Positions 1-5,758 of a stretch of 6,328 nt of DNA are shown here, one piece after another. The translations under genes were made by a program, and so were the position numbers. This DNA is from Bacteroidales bacterium (GTDB lineage: Bacteria > Bacteroidota > Bacteroidia > Bacteroidales > UBA4181), in NCBI GenBank assembly GCA_031260845.1, contig JAISKR010000089.1, positions 1 through 6,328 of the forward strand. The letters are read 5' to 3'. The notes beneath the pieces are model-generated. The model was not told the origin of the DNA and ran no database searches. It worked only from the letters and a program-made list of their open reading frames with translations. How positions within the stretch are numbered: position 1 is the first letter of the stretch; each line of letters starts with the position of its first letter.

Positions 1-108
1 GAAGCCCCTCCCCACCAGCCCCACCCCATCCCTCACCTCAGTGGTATGTAGTACGATAGCCACCCCAGCAACTATCCCCCTCTTGAGGAGGGGGTTGGGG
101 GAGGCTTT
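1..108. repeat. C/G-skewed inverted-repeat element (MITE-like)
   Basis: The strand is strongly C-rich at 1-40 and G-rich at 88-104. The ends are imperfectly inverted: bases 2-14 (AAGCCCCTCCCCA) match the reverse complement of 96-107 (TGGGGGAGGCTT) apart from small shifts. An inner perfect hairpin has a 7-bp stem, 76-82 (CCCCCTC) with 88-94 (GAGGGGG), around the loop TTGAG. Short intergenic repeats of this composition are, from general knowledge, common in Bacteroidota genomes. The element may extend left of the window, so its true left edge is unknown. No transposase is visible. Confidence 0.55.
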
Positions 109-211
109 ATTGACACTAACAGGTCGAGGTGAATCTGTCAAGTTGAAATACAAGATTGCCGATTATATGAATCGTGCGGTTATTTCGGCAGGAGTAATTT
201 ATAAGTTTTAA
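2..211 (+). CDS. 3' end of a plus-strand protein, probably an outer-membrane beta-barrel (partial)
   Basis: A plus-strand frame is open from base 2 to the TAA at 209-211. Only the part from about 110 on looks like natural protein. It has alternating residues (VKLKYKI), a short polar turn (ADYMN) and a final strand (AVISAGVIYKF) ending in phenylalanine. That is the pattern of the last beta-hairpin of an outer-membrane barrel, where a terminal aromatic residue serves as the assembly signal. The upstream codons read through the inverted-repeat element and give a proline- and leucine-rich, low-information peptide. The element may have inserted into the gene, leaving a remnant, or the frame may be open there by chance. 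The product family cannot be named from about 33 residues. The gene converges on lysA. Confidence 0.4.
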   Translation, partial: KPLPTSPTPSLTSVVCSTIATPATIPLLRRGLGEALLTLTGRGESVKLKYKIADYMNRAVISAGVIYKF

Positions 212-219
212 GTGAGGTA

Positions 220-280
220 GTGAGACAATAGTATCACAATGAATCACTACTGTATCACAACCGTATAACTATTGTCTCAC
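220..280. repeat. 13-bp perfect inverted repeat with internal direct repeats
   Basis: GTGAGACAATAGT at 220-232 is exactly the reverse complement of ACTATTGTCTCAC at 268-280, with a 35-nt interior. The interior carries a direct repeat, GTATCACAA, at 231-239 and 252-260. AGTGAG also occurs at 211-216 and 219-224, just outside and at the left arm. The element fills the spacer between two convergent gene ends (211 and 284), which suits a bidirectional terminator. No T-run follows either arm on either strand, so it is not a typical intrinsic terminator. A tiny mobile-element remnant or a protein-binding site is also possible; no target-site duplication is visible. Confidence 0.6.
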
Positions 281-283
281 CAT

Positions 284-1513
284 TTATAACACCTCAATCT
301 GGTTTTTCAGCAAATCGTCAAGTGTTTCCCGCTTACGGATGAGATAATCCTTGCCTTCGTGTACCATTACCTCTGCGGGACGCAGACGTGCATTGTAATT
401 CGACGCCATGGTCATTCCATAGGCGCCTGCATTGAGGAATACCAGCACGTCGCCTTCGGAAATTTCTGCTATTTTGCGGTTCCATCCGAAAGTGTCCGTT
501 TCGCAAATGTAGCCCACCACCGTGTAGATGCGGGGCGTTCCGTCGGGCTTTGATACATTGATAATATGGTGGTAAGAGTCGTAGAACATGGGGCGGATAA
601 GGTGATTCAGACCGGTATTGACGCCTGCAAACACCGTTGAAGTGGTGTGTTTCACCACATTCACCTTTGCGGCGAGGTATCCTGCCTGACTTACCAAAAA
701 TTTTCCCGGCTCGAATTTAAGCGTCAGTTCGCGCCCATATTCCTTGCAAAAATCGTTGAAACTCTGCGTGAGCGTCGAACCGAGCAATTCAATGTCGGTG
801 GAATAGTCGTCGGGCTTGTAAGGCACTTTGAAGCCGCTGCCGAAATCGAGAAATTTCAAATCCGGAAAATGCTTCGCAGCCTCAAACAGGATTTCAGCGC
901 CTTTGCTGAAAACTTCAATGTCGAGAATATCCGAGCCGGTGTGCATGTGCAAGCCGTCGATATTCATCTTGTAGGTATCCACAATCCGCTGAATATGCGG
1001 CAACTGATACATGGATATGCCGAATTTAGAGTCCACGTGCCCCGTAGAGATTTTTATATTGCCGCCGCCCATAATATGCGGGTTGATGCGGATGCTCACC
1101 GGTACGCTTGAACCGTATTTCAGCCCAACCTGTTCAAGAATGGACAGGTTGTCAATATTGATATGCACGCCCGCTGCAATTGCTTCTTCAAATTCCCGAA
1201 TGGAAACGCTGTTGGACGTGTAAATAATGTCGGAAGGCGCAAAACCGGCTTTCAAACCCAACTGCACTTCCTGAATGGAAACGGCGTCCAAGCCTGCACC
1301 CAATCCGCAGATATAGCGCATGATATTGATATTGTTGAGCGCCTTGCAGGCATAGTGTACCCGTAATCTTGTCCCTTCAAAAGCGTTCACTAACCGCTCG
1401 TATTGCCGTTTGATGATAGCCGTGTCGTAAATATACAGCGGCGAATCGTACTTTTCAACCAAGGAAGTCACACTTATACCCCCAATTTCATATTGTCCGT
1501 TATTGTTTTTCAC
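284..1513 (-). CDS. lysA: Diaminopimelate decarboxylase
   Basis: This PLP enzyme removes CO2 from meso-diaminopimelate to give L-lysine, the last step of lysine synthesis, in the cytoplasm. Numbered from the GTG at 1513 (409 aa), the fold-III barrel carries the PLP lysine in YACKALNN (K57), SKFG near 162-165, HMHTG near 190-193, DFGSGF near 223-228 and EPGKF near 268-272. The substrate-contacting cysteine is in CETDTF (C337), and the C-terminal barrel has NAGAYG near 361-366. All catalytic motifs are present and the length suits the family. A longer frame reaches a TTG at 1564, but its extra 17 residues (hydrophobic, cysteine-rich) do not resemble LysA, and a TATTTTTG box lies inside them. 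The GTG is 13 residues before the conserved segment that leads to SPLYIYD. The gene stands 135 bp from the MerR gene and probably has its own promoter. Confidence 0.93.
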   Translation of the reverse strand: MKNNNGQYEIGGISVTSLVEKYDSPLYIYDTAIIKRQYERLVNAFEGTRLRVHYACKALNNINIMRYICGLGAGLDAVSIQEVQLGLKAGFAPSDIIYTSNSVSIREFEEAIAAGVHINIDNLSILEQVGLKYGSSVPVSIRINPHIMGGGNIKISTGHVDSKFGISMYQLPHIQRIVDTYKMNIDGLHMHTGSDILDIEVFSKGAEILFEAAKHFPDLKFLDFGSGFKVPYKPDDYSTDIELLGSTLTQSFNDFCKEYGRELTLKFEPGKFLVSQAGYLAAKVNVVKHTTSTVFAGVNTGLNHLIRPMFYDSYHHIINVSKPDGTPRIYTVVGYICETDTFGWNRKIAEISEGDVLVFLNAGAYGMTMASNYNARLRPAEVMVHEGKDYLIRKRETLDDLLKNQIEVL

Positions 1514-1538
1514 TTTGCTTTGCTTTAAAAATTGGATG

Positions 1539-1546
1539 CAAAAATA
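1539..1546 (-). promoter_or_regulatory. Candidate lysA promoter, -7 box
   Basis: Read on the minus strand, 1546-1539 is TATTTTTG, a full match to the Bacteroidota -7 consensus TAnnTTTG. Transcription would begin near 1533, leaving a leader of about 20 nt before the GTG at 1513. The -33 element is poor: the nearest TTG (1564-1562) is 15 nt upstream, shorter than usual. The sequence is very AT-rich, so a chance match is possible. Confidence 0.4.
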
Positions 1547-1578
1547 ATAACATTTTTCAAGCAACGAGAGATGAATTG

Positions 1579-1607
1579 AAAATTATGAATTAAAAATTAT
1601 GAATTAA
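1579..1607. repeat. 14-bp AT-rich tandem repeat
   Basis: AAAATTATGAATTA occurs twice back to back (1579-1592 and 1593-1606) in the spacer between the MerR gene end and lysA. ATGAATTGA at 1571-1579 looks like a degenerate partial third unit. Such AATTATGAATT runs are common in AT-rich Bacteroidota spacers. No hairpin followed by a T-run that would end the upstream operon is visible here. Confidence 0.6.
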
Positions 1608-1648
1608 TAAGTATAAGTGTCTTTAAATTAACCACTAATCATTAAAAA

Positions 1649-1990
1649 TTAACAATTTTCTTTTAATTCCAGCAGGGTAGCCCGTATCTGTTTCAACGAT
1701 TGTATGACCTGAAAATTGTTTTCGGTATCGTGGCGATTGTCCCGTATCTTTTGAAGCGCCCCTTTCAAGGTCATGCCGCGTTCTTTCACGTAATAGTGAA
1801 CCAATCCTACGGCTTCCACGTCTTTTGGGGTGAACATTCGGTTTCCTTTCTTGTTTTTTTTCGGATTGATGACGTCAAATTGCGATTCCCAATAGCGAAT
1901 CAACGAGGTGTTCACGCCGAATTTATCAGCCACTTCGCTGATTGAGTAAAACAGTTTACCGTCTGTTTGAAGTTCGTTGGATGCTTCCAT
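1649..1990 (-). CDS. Small MerR-family transcriptional regulator
   Basis: This 113-residue DNA-binding protein has a single MerR-type winged helix-turn-helix and no effector domain. The helix-turn-helix is at about 14-35 (YSISEVADKFGVNTSLIRYWE) and the wing at about 43-58 (PKKNKKGNRMFTPKDVE). The second wing helix motif (RGMTLKGALQKI) is at about 71-82. A short amphipathic helix at 93-111 would form the dimerising antiparallel coiled coil of MerR proteins. Proteins of this type next to an M23 peptidase are a recurring arrangement in Bacteroidota, from general knowledge. The ATG overlaps the stop codon of the M23 gene (TAATG), so it is probably translationally coupled and last in the operon. 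The missing ligand domain leaves its signal unknown. Control of its own operon is plausible but not shown. Confidence 0.85.
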   Translation of the reverse strand: MEASNELQTDGKLFYSISEVADKFGVNTSLIRYWESQFDVINPKKNKKGNRMFTPKDVEAVGLVHYYVKERGMTLKGALQKIRDNRHDTENNFQVIQSLKQIRATLLELKENC

Positions 1991-2949
1991 TAATCAAAAG
2001 TTTTGCCGACATTAGCCAAATCCAACATCAAAGCATATTCGTTGGGATTCAAATCATTCAGAAAGTAGTTGATGGGATTGACCGGTTTGCCGTTTTTGTG
2101 CACTTCGTAGTGCAGATGCGGACCGGTTGACACACCTGTATTGCCTACTGTGCCTATCACTTGCCCTCTCTTCACTTGCTGCCCGTCACGCACTGCAAAA
2201 TCTGCCAAATGAGCGTAAAGGGTCTGGCATCCGTTGCCGTGGTCAATCATTATCCTGTTGCCAAAGCCCGGATACAAGCCTTTTTCAAGTACAGTTCCGT
2301 TAGCAGTGGCAAAAATCGGCGTTCCGATAGGAGCCGTAAAGTCAATGCCTTTGTGAAAAATCTTCGTACCGAAAATCGGATGAATTTTTTCGCCAAATCC
2401 GGAAGCGGTGTGTTCCAATCCTTTGTTTTCTATCGGCTGAATGGCAGGGCGATTGAGCAGATTTTCCCCCTGTTCTTGCGTCAATTTGAGCAATTCATTG
2501 TACGACCGTTCCTGAATCTGTATCTGTCTGAAAATTTCATCAATCCGTTGGTTGACTTCCTTCATCAAATCGGAGGTCGAAAAACCTTCCAACGCCCCAT
2601 ACCGGTCTATTCCGCCTATGCCGGCTTGCCTTACCGTTTGCGGAATAGGTTCTGATTCAAACACCTTGCGGTAGAGATTGTCGTCACGTTGTTGCAAATC
2701 CCAAAGAACTGCTTCCAATTGATTCATTTTCTGGTCCACGAGTTCAAAATTTGACGTCATCTGATTTAATTCGCGCGAAAGGATGCGCTCGCGGGGTGTG
2801 TCGAAGAACGGGGAAAATATCAGATACGCCAGAATGATGGTGGCAACGGAAGCGGTAAGATAGGTAAATATCTTGACGATAGTGTTCTTTATGCTGCTTT
2901 TAACCCTGTCGTAACGTAAAAGTTCCGGATTGTATTTGTATTTTGTCAT
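1990..2949 (-). CDS. Membrane-anchored M23 (LytM-type) peptidoglycan endopeptidase
   Basis: This is a 319-aa predicted zinc endopeptidase that cuts peptide cross-links of peptidoglycan. It has a basic cytoplasmic N-terminus (1-28) and one transmembrane helix at about 29-48 (ASVATIILAYLIF). Helical, probably coiled-coil segments lie at about 54-95 and 125-165, and the LytM domain spans about 178-296. The active site is complete: H199 and D203 (HKGID) and H280 as zinc ligands, H247 (YAHL) and H278 (GPHLHYEV) as catalytic histidines. Enzymatic activity is therefore expected, unlike the degenerate LytM factors that only activate amidases. The topology places the peptidase in the periplasm. The gene begins 13 bp after the C1 protease stop, with an A-rich leader (AAGCAAAAAG) before the ATG, and overlaps the MerR start by one base. 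Confidence 0.93.
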   Translation of the reverse strand: MTKYKYNPELLRYDRVKSSIKNTIVKIFTYLTASVATIILAYLIFSPFFDTPRERILSRELNQMTSNFELVDQKMNQLEAVLWDLQQRDDNLYRKVFESEPIPQTVRQAGIGGIDRYGALEGFSTSDLMKEVNQRIDEIFRQIQIQERSYNELLKLTQEQGENLLNRPAIQPIENKGLEHTASGFGEKIHPIFGTKIFHKGIDFTAPIGTPIFATANGTVLEKGLYPGFGNRIMIDHGNGCQTLYAHLADFAVRDGQQVKRGQVIGTVGNTGVSTGPHLHYEVHKNGKPVNPINYFLNDLNPNEYALMLDLANVGKTFD

Positions 2950-2962
2950 CTTTTTGCTTCAA

Positions 2963-4663
2963 TCAGCCTTGTTTTCTTGCCTTTTTTATGGCGTTCTGCA
3001 CCCCAACAGCCCTGTATGCCTTAATTTTCGACTGCAATTTGCCTGTCTTTTTGTCATGCAGCAGCATGGCTTTCAGTTCGGTGGGCGTGTAGGTATTCAG
3101 ATTGCCCGGTTTTACCAATGTTTGCGTTTCGGTATTGCTGAATTTTTCAGGCGCTGGACGCTTCACAGCCGACCTGCTCTTGGCAGCGGGCATATTCTTT
3201 ATCTCACCGTTCACGAAATTCAAGGGTTTCCCGTCAGCGGCAGAAATAAAATAGAAATTATTGTCCTCATTCCCTTCCTTTATCTTGTCATACGAATCAG
3301 CCATGACCACCAAGTAATACAAACCGTTGATATTGTTCGGCATTTTGTATGTGATAACAAAGCCCTCATCGCCATATTCTTCCTCGCCGGCTTTTTTACC
3401 GGGGGCTACGGGGTAATTATTGTACCAACTGCCGCCTGATAAAAAGTTAACATTCGGTATTTTTCCATCTCCTGCTCCATACTTGTCTGTATAATAATCC
3501 TCGTAAATAATATTGTACTGTTTAGCGTTTTTGGAATTGTAGAGCATATAAGTTACAGTCCAATCCATAGCAGGAGTGACATTGGTGGTACCTGAATTAT
3601 ACACCGAATAACTGAATTTTCTGTTATAGTCGGAAGGTGTATCTTCATCGCGGTCATCGTCATCTGCTGTCAATACTTCATCGGTAGCATCATACGCCAA
3701 GAGGTCGGTGCCGCTGCTCAGGCTGCCCGAGCCGATACTTCCGCCGCTTGCAGACACACTATTGACGTTTTGCGCCACGAAAGCCGCAAAGCAGAAACTT
3801 TTGCAGAAAAAATCGTAACCCACCCAAATACTGCCATTGTCGCCCCACGAAGCGCCCCATGAGTTTCTTACGCGAAAAGCACTTTTGCTGTCGTCATAAC
3901 CCACCAACACCATGGCGTGGTAGGCGTGTTGCATTCCGGGGTTATTGTAGGTGTCGGAGGTAATAACAGAAGCGCTGTTCCAACTCATGAAGCGGTCGCC
4001 TAATTTGGCACCTATGGAAATGGGGCGTCCTGAATTGAGGTAGCCTTTGAAATTGTCCACCGTCTGCCCTTGGGTTTCGGATGCTATTTTGCGATAGTTG
4101 GCGAGTTTGTTGCCATTTCCTTTCCCTGTGGAAGAACTGTTGCAATTGATGGAAGTGTAGGGCACCGTTCCCAGCGAGGCAATATCTTTGGCAATCATGG
4201 CGTCTAATGCCGGCTCGAAGTTGGTGCCGTTGCAACCGGCGCCTCTGTCGCTCGACGAAAGCGCCATCCACAGGTCAGCAGGGCTGGTCTGGTTGTTTTT
4301 GTCTGTCAACTGGTTTGCAGTCCAACCTTTTTCGATGCCGTTCAGTGCGGTTTTCAGGTTGTACGCGGTTGACCATGCCACGCAAGTGCCGTATTGCCCC
4401 TGGTCGCCGATGGGCGGAAATTTAGACGACAAATCCACCACAGATGCTACGTTTCCACCCTCATTTTCCCCGTCATCAAACGGGGTAATGTCTTCGGGAA
4501 TATTGTCCATCTGTTCATCTTCCGCCAGCCAACCGGTCTGGGATACTATCTGAGCAATAATGTCAAGAAGATTATCTATGATGGTATCTTTGTCACAACC
4601 GTTTAAAAACGGCATGAACAGCGCTATCAAAGCAATAGCAAGGTATTTTTTAATTATTTTCAT
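2963..4663 (-). CDS. Papain-family (C1) cysteine protease lipoprotein with CARDB-like domain
   Basis: This is a 566-aa predicted envelope lipoprotein. The signal peptide ends in the lipobox LNGC (C23), followed by DKD, a charged stretch that could favour surface export. The C1A peptidase domain spans about 77-300: oxyanion glutamine Q88 and nucleophile C94 (GDQGQYGTCVAWS), base H249 (HAMVLVGYDD) and N267 (RNSWG). Q88-C94 spacing equals that of papain. No I29-type inhibitory propeptide is evident; only about 55 residues separate C23 from the domain. A Gly/Ser linker (302-318) and an acidic stretch (334-341) lead to a beta-rich domain at about 347-475. It ends in GLYYLVVMADSYDKI followed by EGNEDNNF, typical of CARDB. 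The C-terminal tail (480-566) is basic and ends RKQG. The gene starts 5 bp after the upstream lipoprotein gene. The target is unknown; degradation of host, dietary or competitor protein are all possible. Confidence 0.88.
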   Translation of the reverse strand: MKIIKKYLAIALIALFMPFLNGCDKDTIIDNLLDIIAQIVSQTGWLAEDEQMDNIPEDITPFDDGENEGGNVASVVDLSSKFPPIGDQGQYGTCVAWSTAYNLKTALNGIEKGWTANQLTDKNNQTSPADLWMALSSSDRGAGCNGTNFEPALDAMIAKDIASLGTVPYTSINCNSSSTGKGNGNKLANYRKIASETQGQTVDNFKGYLNSGRPISIGAKLGDRFMSWNSASVITSDTYNNPGMQHAYHAMVLVGYDDSKSAFRVRNSWGASWGDNGSIWVGYDFFCKSFCFAAFVAQNVNSVSASGGSIGSGSLSSGTDLLAYDATDEVLTADDDDRDEDTPSDYNRKFSYSVYNSGTTNVTPAMDWTVTYMLYNSKNAKQYNIIYEDYYTDKYGAGDGKIPNVNFLSGGSWYNNYPVAPGKKAGEEEYGDEGFVITYKMPNNINGLYYLVVMADSYDKIKEGNEDNNFYFISAADGKPLNFVNGEIKNMPAAKSRSAVKRPAPEKFSNTETQTLVKPGNLNTYTPTELKAMLLHDKKTGKLQSKIKAYRAVGVQNAIKKARKQG

Positions 4664-4668
4664 TTTCT

Positions 4669-5523
4669 TTAATTTTTAAAGGTAATTATATCATTAAGAT
4701 TCAATTCACTTTGAGTATCCACGCCATCGAAACGGACGGCGTTGAGGAAAGAGGCTTTTTCAAAACTGCCTTTTCCGCCGAAAACGGTATTCACAAAGTC
4801 GGCAGTGTGCAGAAATCGCGAGGAAGAGAAATCTGCAAATTTCTCAAACTTGGTGTGATGGAAAAATGCGCCGCCATAGACCGAAATGAGGTCGAAACCG
4901 GCACGTTCCTTGAAAACGCTCTGGTTGAAGGTCAATTTGCCTCGAAAGGAAGTTTCCTGAAAAGAGGCGTTACCGGCGAACTGTGCGCTGAGGCAATGGA
5001 AATTTCCCGCAAAGGCGGCATATATCATCGAAAAATCCTTTTCTGCAACGATTTCCGAAAAATAACTGTCCTTCGCCCACACAGCGGCATTGTTGAACGA
5101 CGCCGATTCGCGAAAAACGGATTTGCTGAAATTGACCATGCCGAAAACCGTTGTCTGGTCGAAATTAGCCGCACCCCTGAAATCGCAAGCCGAAAAGACG
5201 AGATTGTTCCCAAAGCGGGTTTGAACAGGCAATTTGTCCTTGTAAACGCCGTTGGTTGTCACTTTCCCCATGAAAATGCAATTGCTGAAAAAGATATTGG
5301 AACTTATCTCGCACTGTAATTGATTTCCGTTCAAGATAAAAGGCTCGCCCGCCTGAGTAAAATCAAGGTCGTCCAGAATGATTTTGTCCACCATCTGGAT
5401 ATGTCCCCCTTTTTTGAGGATTTTTAAAATTTCCGATGCTTTTATCTCGTTCTTGTCCGCACCGGTGCAGGAAAGACAAAAGAAAAATGACATAAAAGCC
5501 GACAATAAACGAAGTATTTTCAT
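4669..5523 (-). CDS. Pentapeptide-repeat-like beta-helix lipoprotein
   Basis: This is a 284-aa predicted lipoprotein. The N-terminus is basic then hydrophobic and ends in CLSC, a relaxed lipobox with C19 as the likely lipidated residue. From about 107 to 267 aromatic residues recur at alternating 5- and 6-residue steps: for example F188, F193, F199, F204, F210, then F221, F226, F232, F237, F243, F248, F254, F259, F265. The pattern resembles the F-x-x-A-x-F form of pentapeptide repeats (the Pfam 'Pentapeptide repeats, 9 copies' type, from memory). It predicts a right-handed quadrilateral beta-helix, usually a binding scaffold rather than an enzyme. Residues 29-100 form a less repetitive cap. 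It is the first gene of the operon and ends 5 bp before the C1 protease gene. A role as partner or regulator of that protease is inference only. Confidence 0.82.
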   Translation of the reverse strand: MKILRLLSAFMSFFFCLSCTGADKNEIKASEILKILKKGGHIQMVDKIILDDLDFTQAGEPFILNGNQLQCEISSNIFFSNCIFMGKVTTNGVYKDKLPVQTRFGNNLVFSACDFRGAANFDQTTVFGMVNFSKSVFRESASFNNAAVWAKDSYFSEIVAEKDFSMIYAAFAGNFHCLSAQFAGNASFQETSFRGKLTFNQSVFKERAGFDLISVYGGAFFHHTKFEKFADFSSSRFLHTADFVNTVFGGKGSFEKASFLNAVRFDGVDTQSELNLNDIITFKN

Positions 5524-5539
5524 GACGTAAAATAAAGCA

Positions 5540-5570
5540 CAAATTAACAGAAAATTATTGTTTCAATCAA
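5540..5570 (-). promoter_or_regulatory. Candidate promoter of the lipoprotein-protease-M23-MerR operon
   Basis: On the minus strand a TTG at 5570-5568 is followed after 20 nt by TTAATTTG at 5547-5540, close to the TAnnTTTG -7 box (second base differs). The spacing fits Bacteroidota promoters. Transcription would start near 5533, about 10 nt before the ATG at 5523, which is short. An A-tract (5573-5595 read on the minus strand) lies directly upstream, as an UP-type element would. Confidence 0.35.
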
Positions 5571-5572
5571 CA

Positions 5573-5595
5573 TTTTTTTTATTTTTTTTATTTTT
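5573..5595. other. Phased A/T tract upstream of the operon promoter
   Basis: Two runs of eight T and one of five are separated by single A residues (T8-A-T8-A-T5 on the plus strand), giving a 9-bp repeat. The tract sits between the divergent transcription units and just upstream of the candidate minus-strand promoter. It could bend DNA or bind the RNA polymerase alpha subunit. Its right end also gives a TATTTTTG box on the plus strand (5589-5596) with no good -33 partner. Homopolymer runs of this length can vary by slippage. Confidence 0.5.
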
Positions 5596-5657
5596 GAACC
5601 TGCGAAGTGCGGTTTCAACCCGTTTGTGTTACGATTGCGGATAGTCATATAAAAATA

Positions 5658-5690
5658 TTAACCGCCCCCGCAAGGGGGCATAAAAACAAA
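5658..5690 (+). repeat. GCAA-tetraloop hairpin repeat, copy 1
   Basis: A 6-bp perfect stem, 5664-5669 (GCCCCC) with 5674-5679 (GGGGGC), encloses the loop GCAA, a GNRA tetraloop when read as plus-strand RNA. It is preceded by TTAACC and followed by TAAAAACAAA, the same flanks as the second copy at 6255-6283. No gene starts directly after it: an ATG at 5699 is followed at once by TAA. It lies upstream of the likely promoter of the gene at 5759, so it is probably not in that gene's transcript. Confidence 0.7.
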
Positions 5691-5722
5691 AGAAATAAAT
5701 GTAAAAACTGTAAATAAATGTC

Positions 5723-5730
5723 TATCTTTG
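5723..5730 (+). promoter_or_regulatory. Promoter -7 box for the four-cysteine lipoprotein gene
   Basis: TATCTTTG is a perfect match to the Bacteroidota -7 consensus TAnnTTTG and is followed by CGAC. Transcription would start near 5736, giving a leader of about 23 nt before the ATG at 5759. A clear TTG at the -33 position is not visible. The leader carries the A-rich AAAGAAAG just before the ATG, in place of a Shine-Dalgarno sequence. Confidence 0.6.
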
Positions 5731-5758
5731 CGACATTATTTATAAAAACCAAAGAAAG

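Noticed and set aside
231..260. Possible short CRISPR-like array
   Set aside because: Only two 9-nt copies (GTATCACAA) exist, far too short and too few for CRISPR repeats, and no cas genes are present.
647..1111. Plus-strand open frame (154 codons) opposite lysA
   Set aside because: It is fully antisense to a highly conserved enzyme, and its translation is rich in His and Arg without domain structure, a typical shadow frame.
2161..2655. Plus-strand open frame (164 codons) opposite the M23 peptidase gene
   Set aside because: It is antisense to a gene with all catalytic residues in place, and no independent support for coding was found.
2930..3439. Plus-strand open frame (169 codons) opposite the C-terminal part of the C1 protease gene
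   Set aside because: The hydrophobic, cysteine-containing product arises from antisense of an A-rich coding strand. It has no promoter or coherent domain and overlaps two well-supported genes.
3942..4271. Second minus-strand frame inside the C1 protease gene
   Set aside because: The Arg/Gln/His-rich product is the frame-shifted reading of the protease domain. The main frame is intact, so it is not a frameshifted gene.
4711..5319. Long plus-strand open frame (202 codons) opposite the beta-helix lipoprotein gene
   Set aside because: It is antisense to a gene with a clear signal peptide and repeat pattern. Its openness follows from the 33-nt periodicity of the repeat gene, and its product has no recognisable features.
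5597..5614. Possible hairpin AACC-TGCGAAGTGC-GGTT
   Set aside because: The stem is only four pairs plus two after a mismatch, with no T-run and no gene end nearby, so it is not distinguishable from chance.
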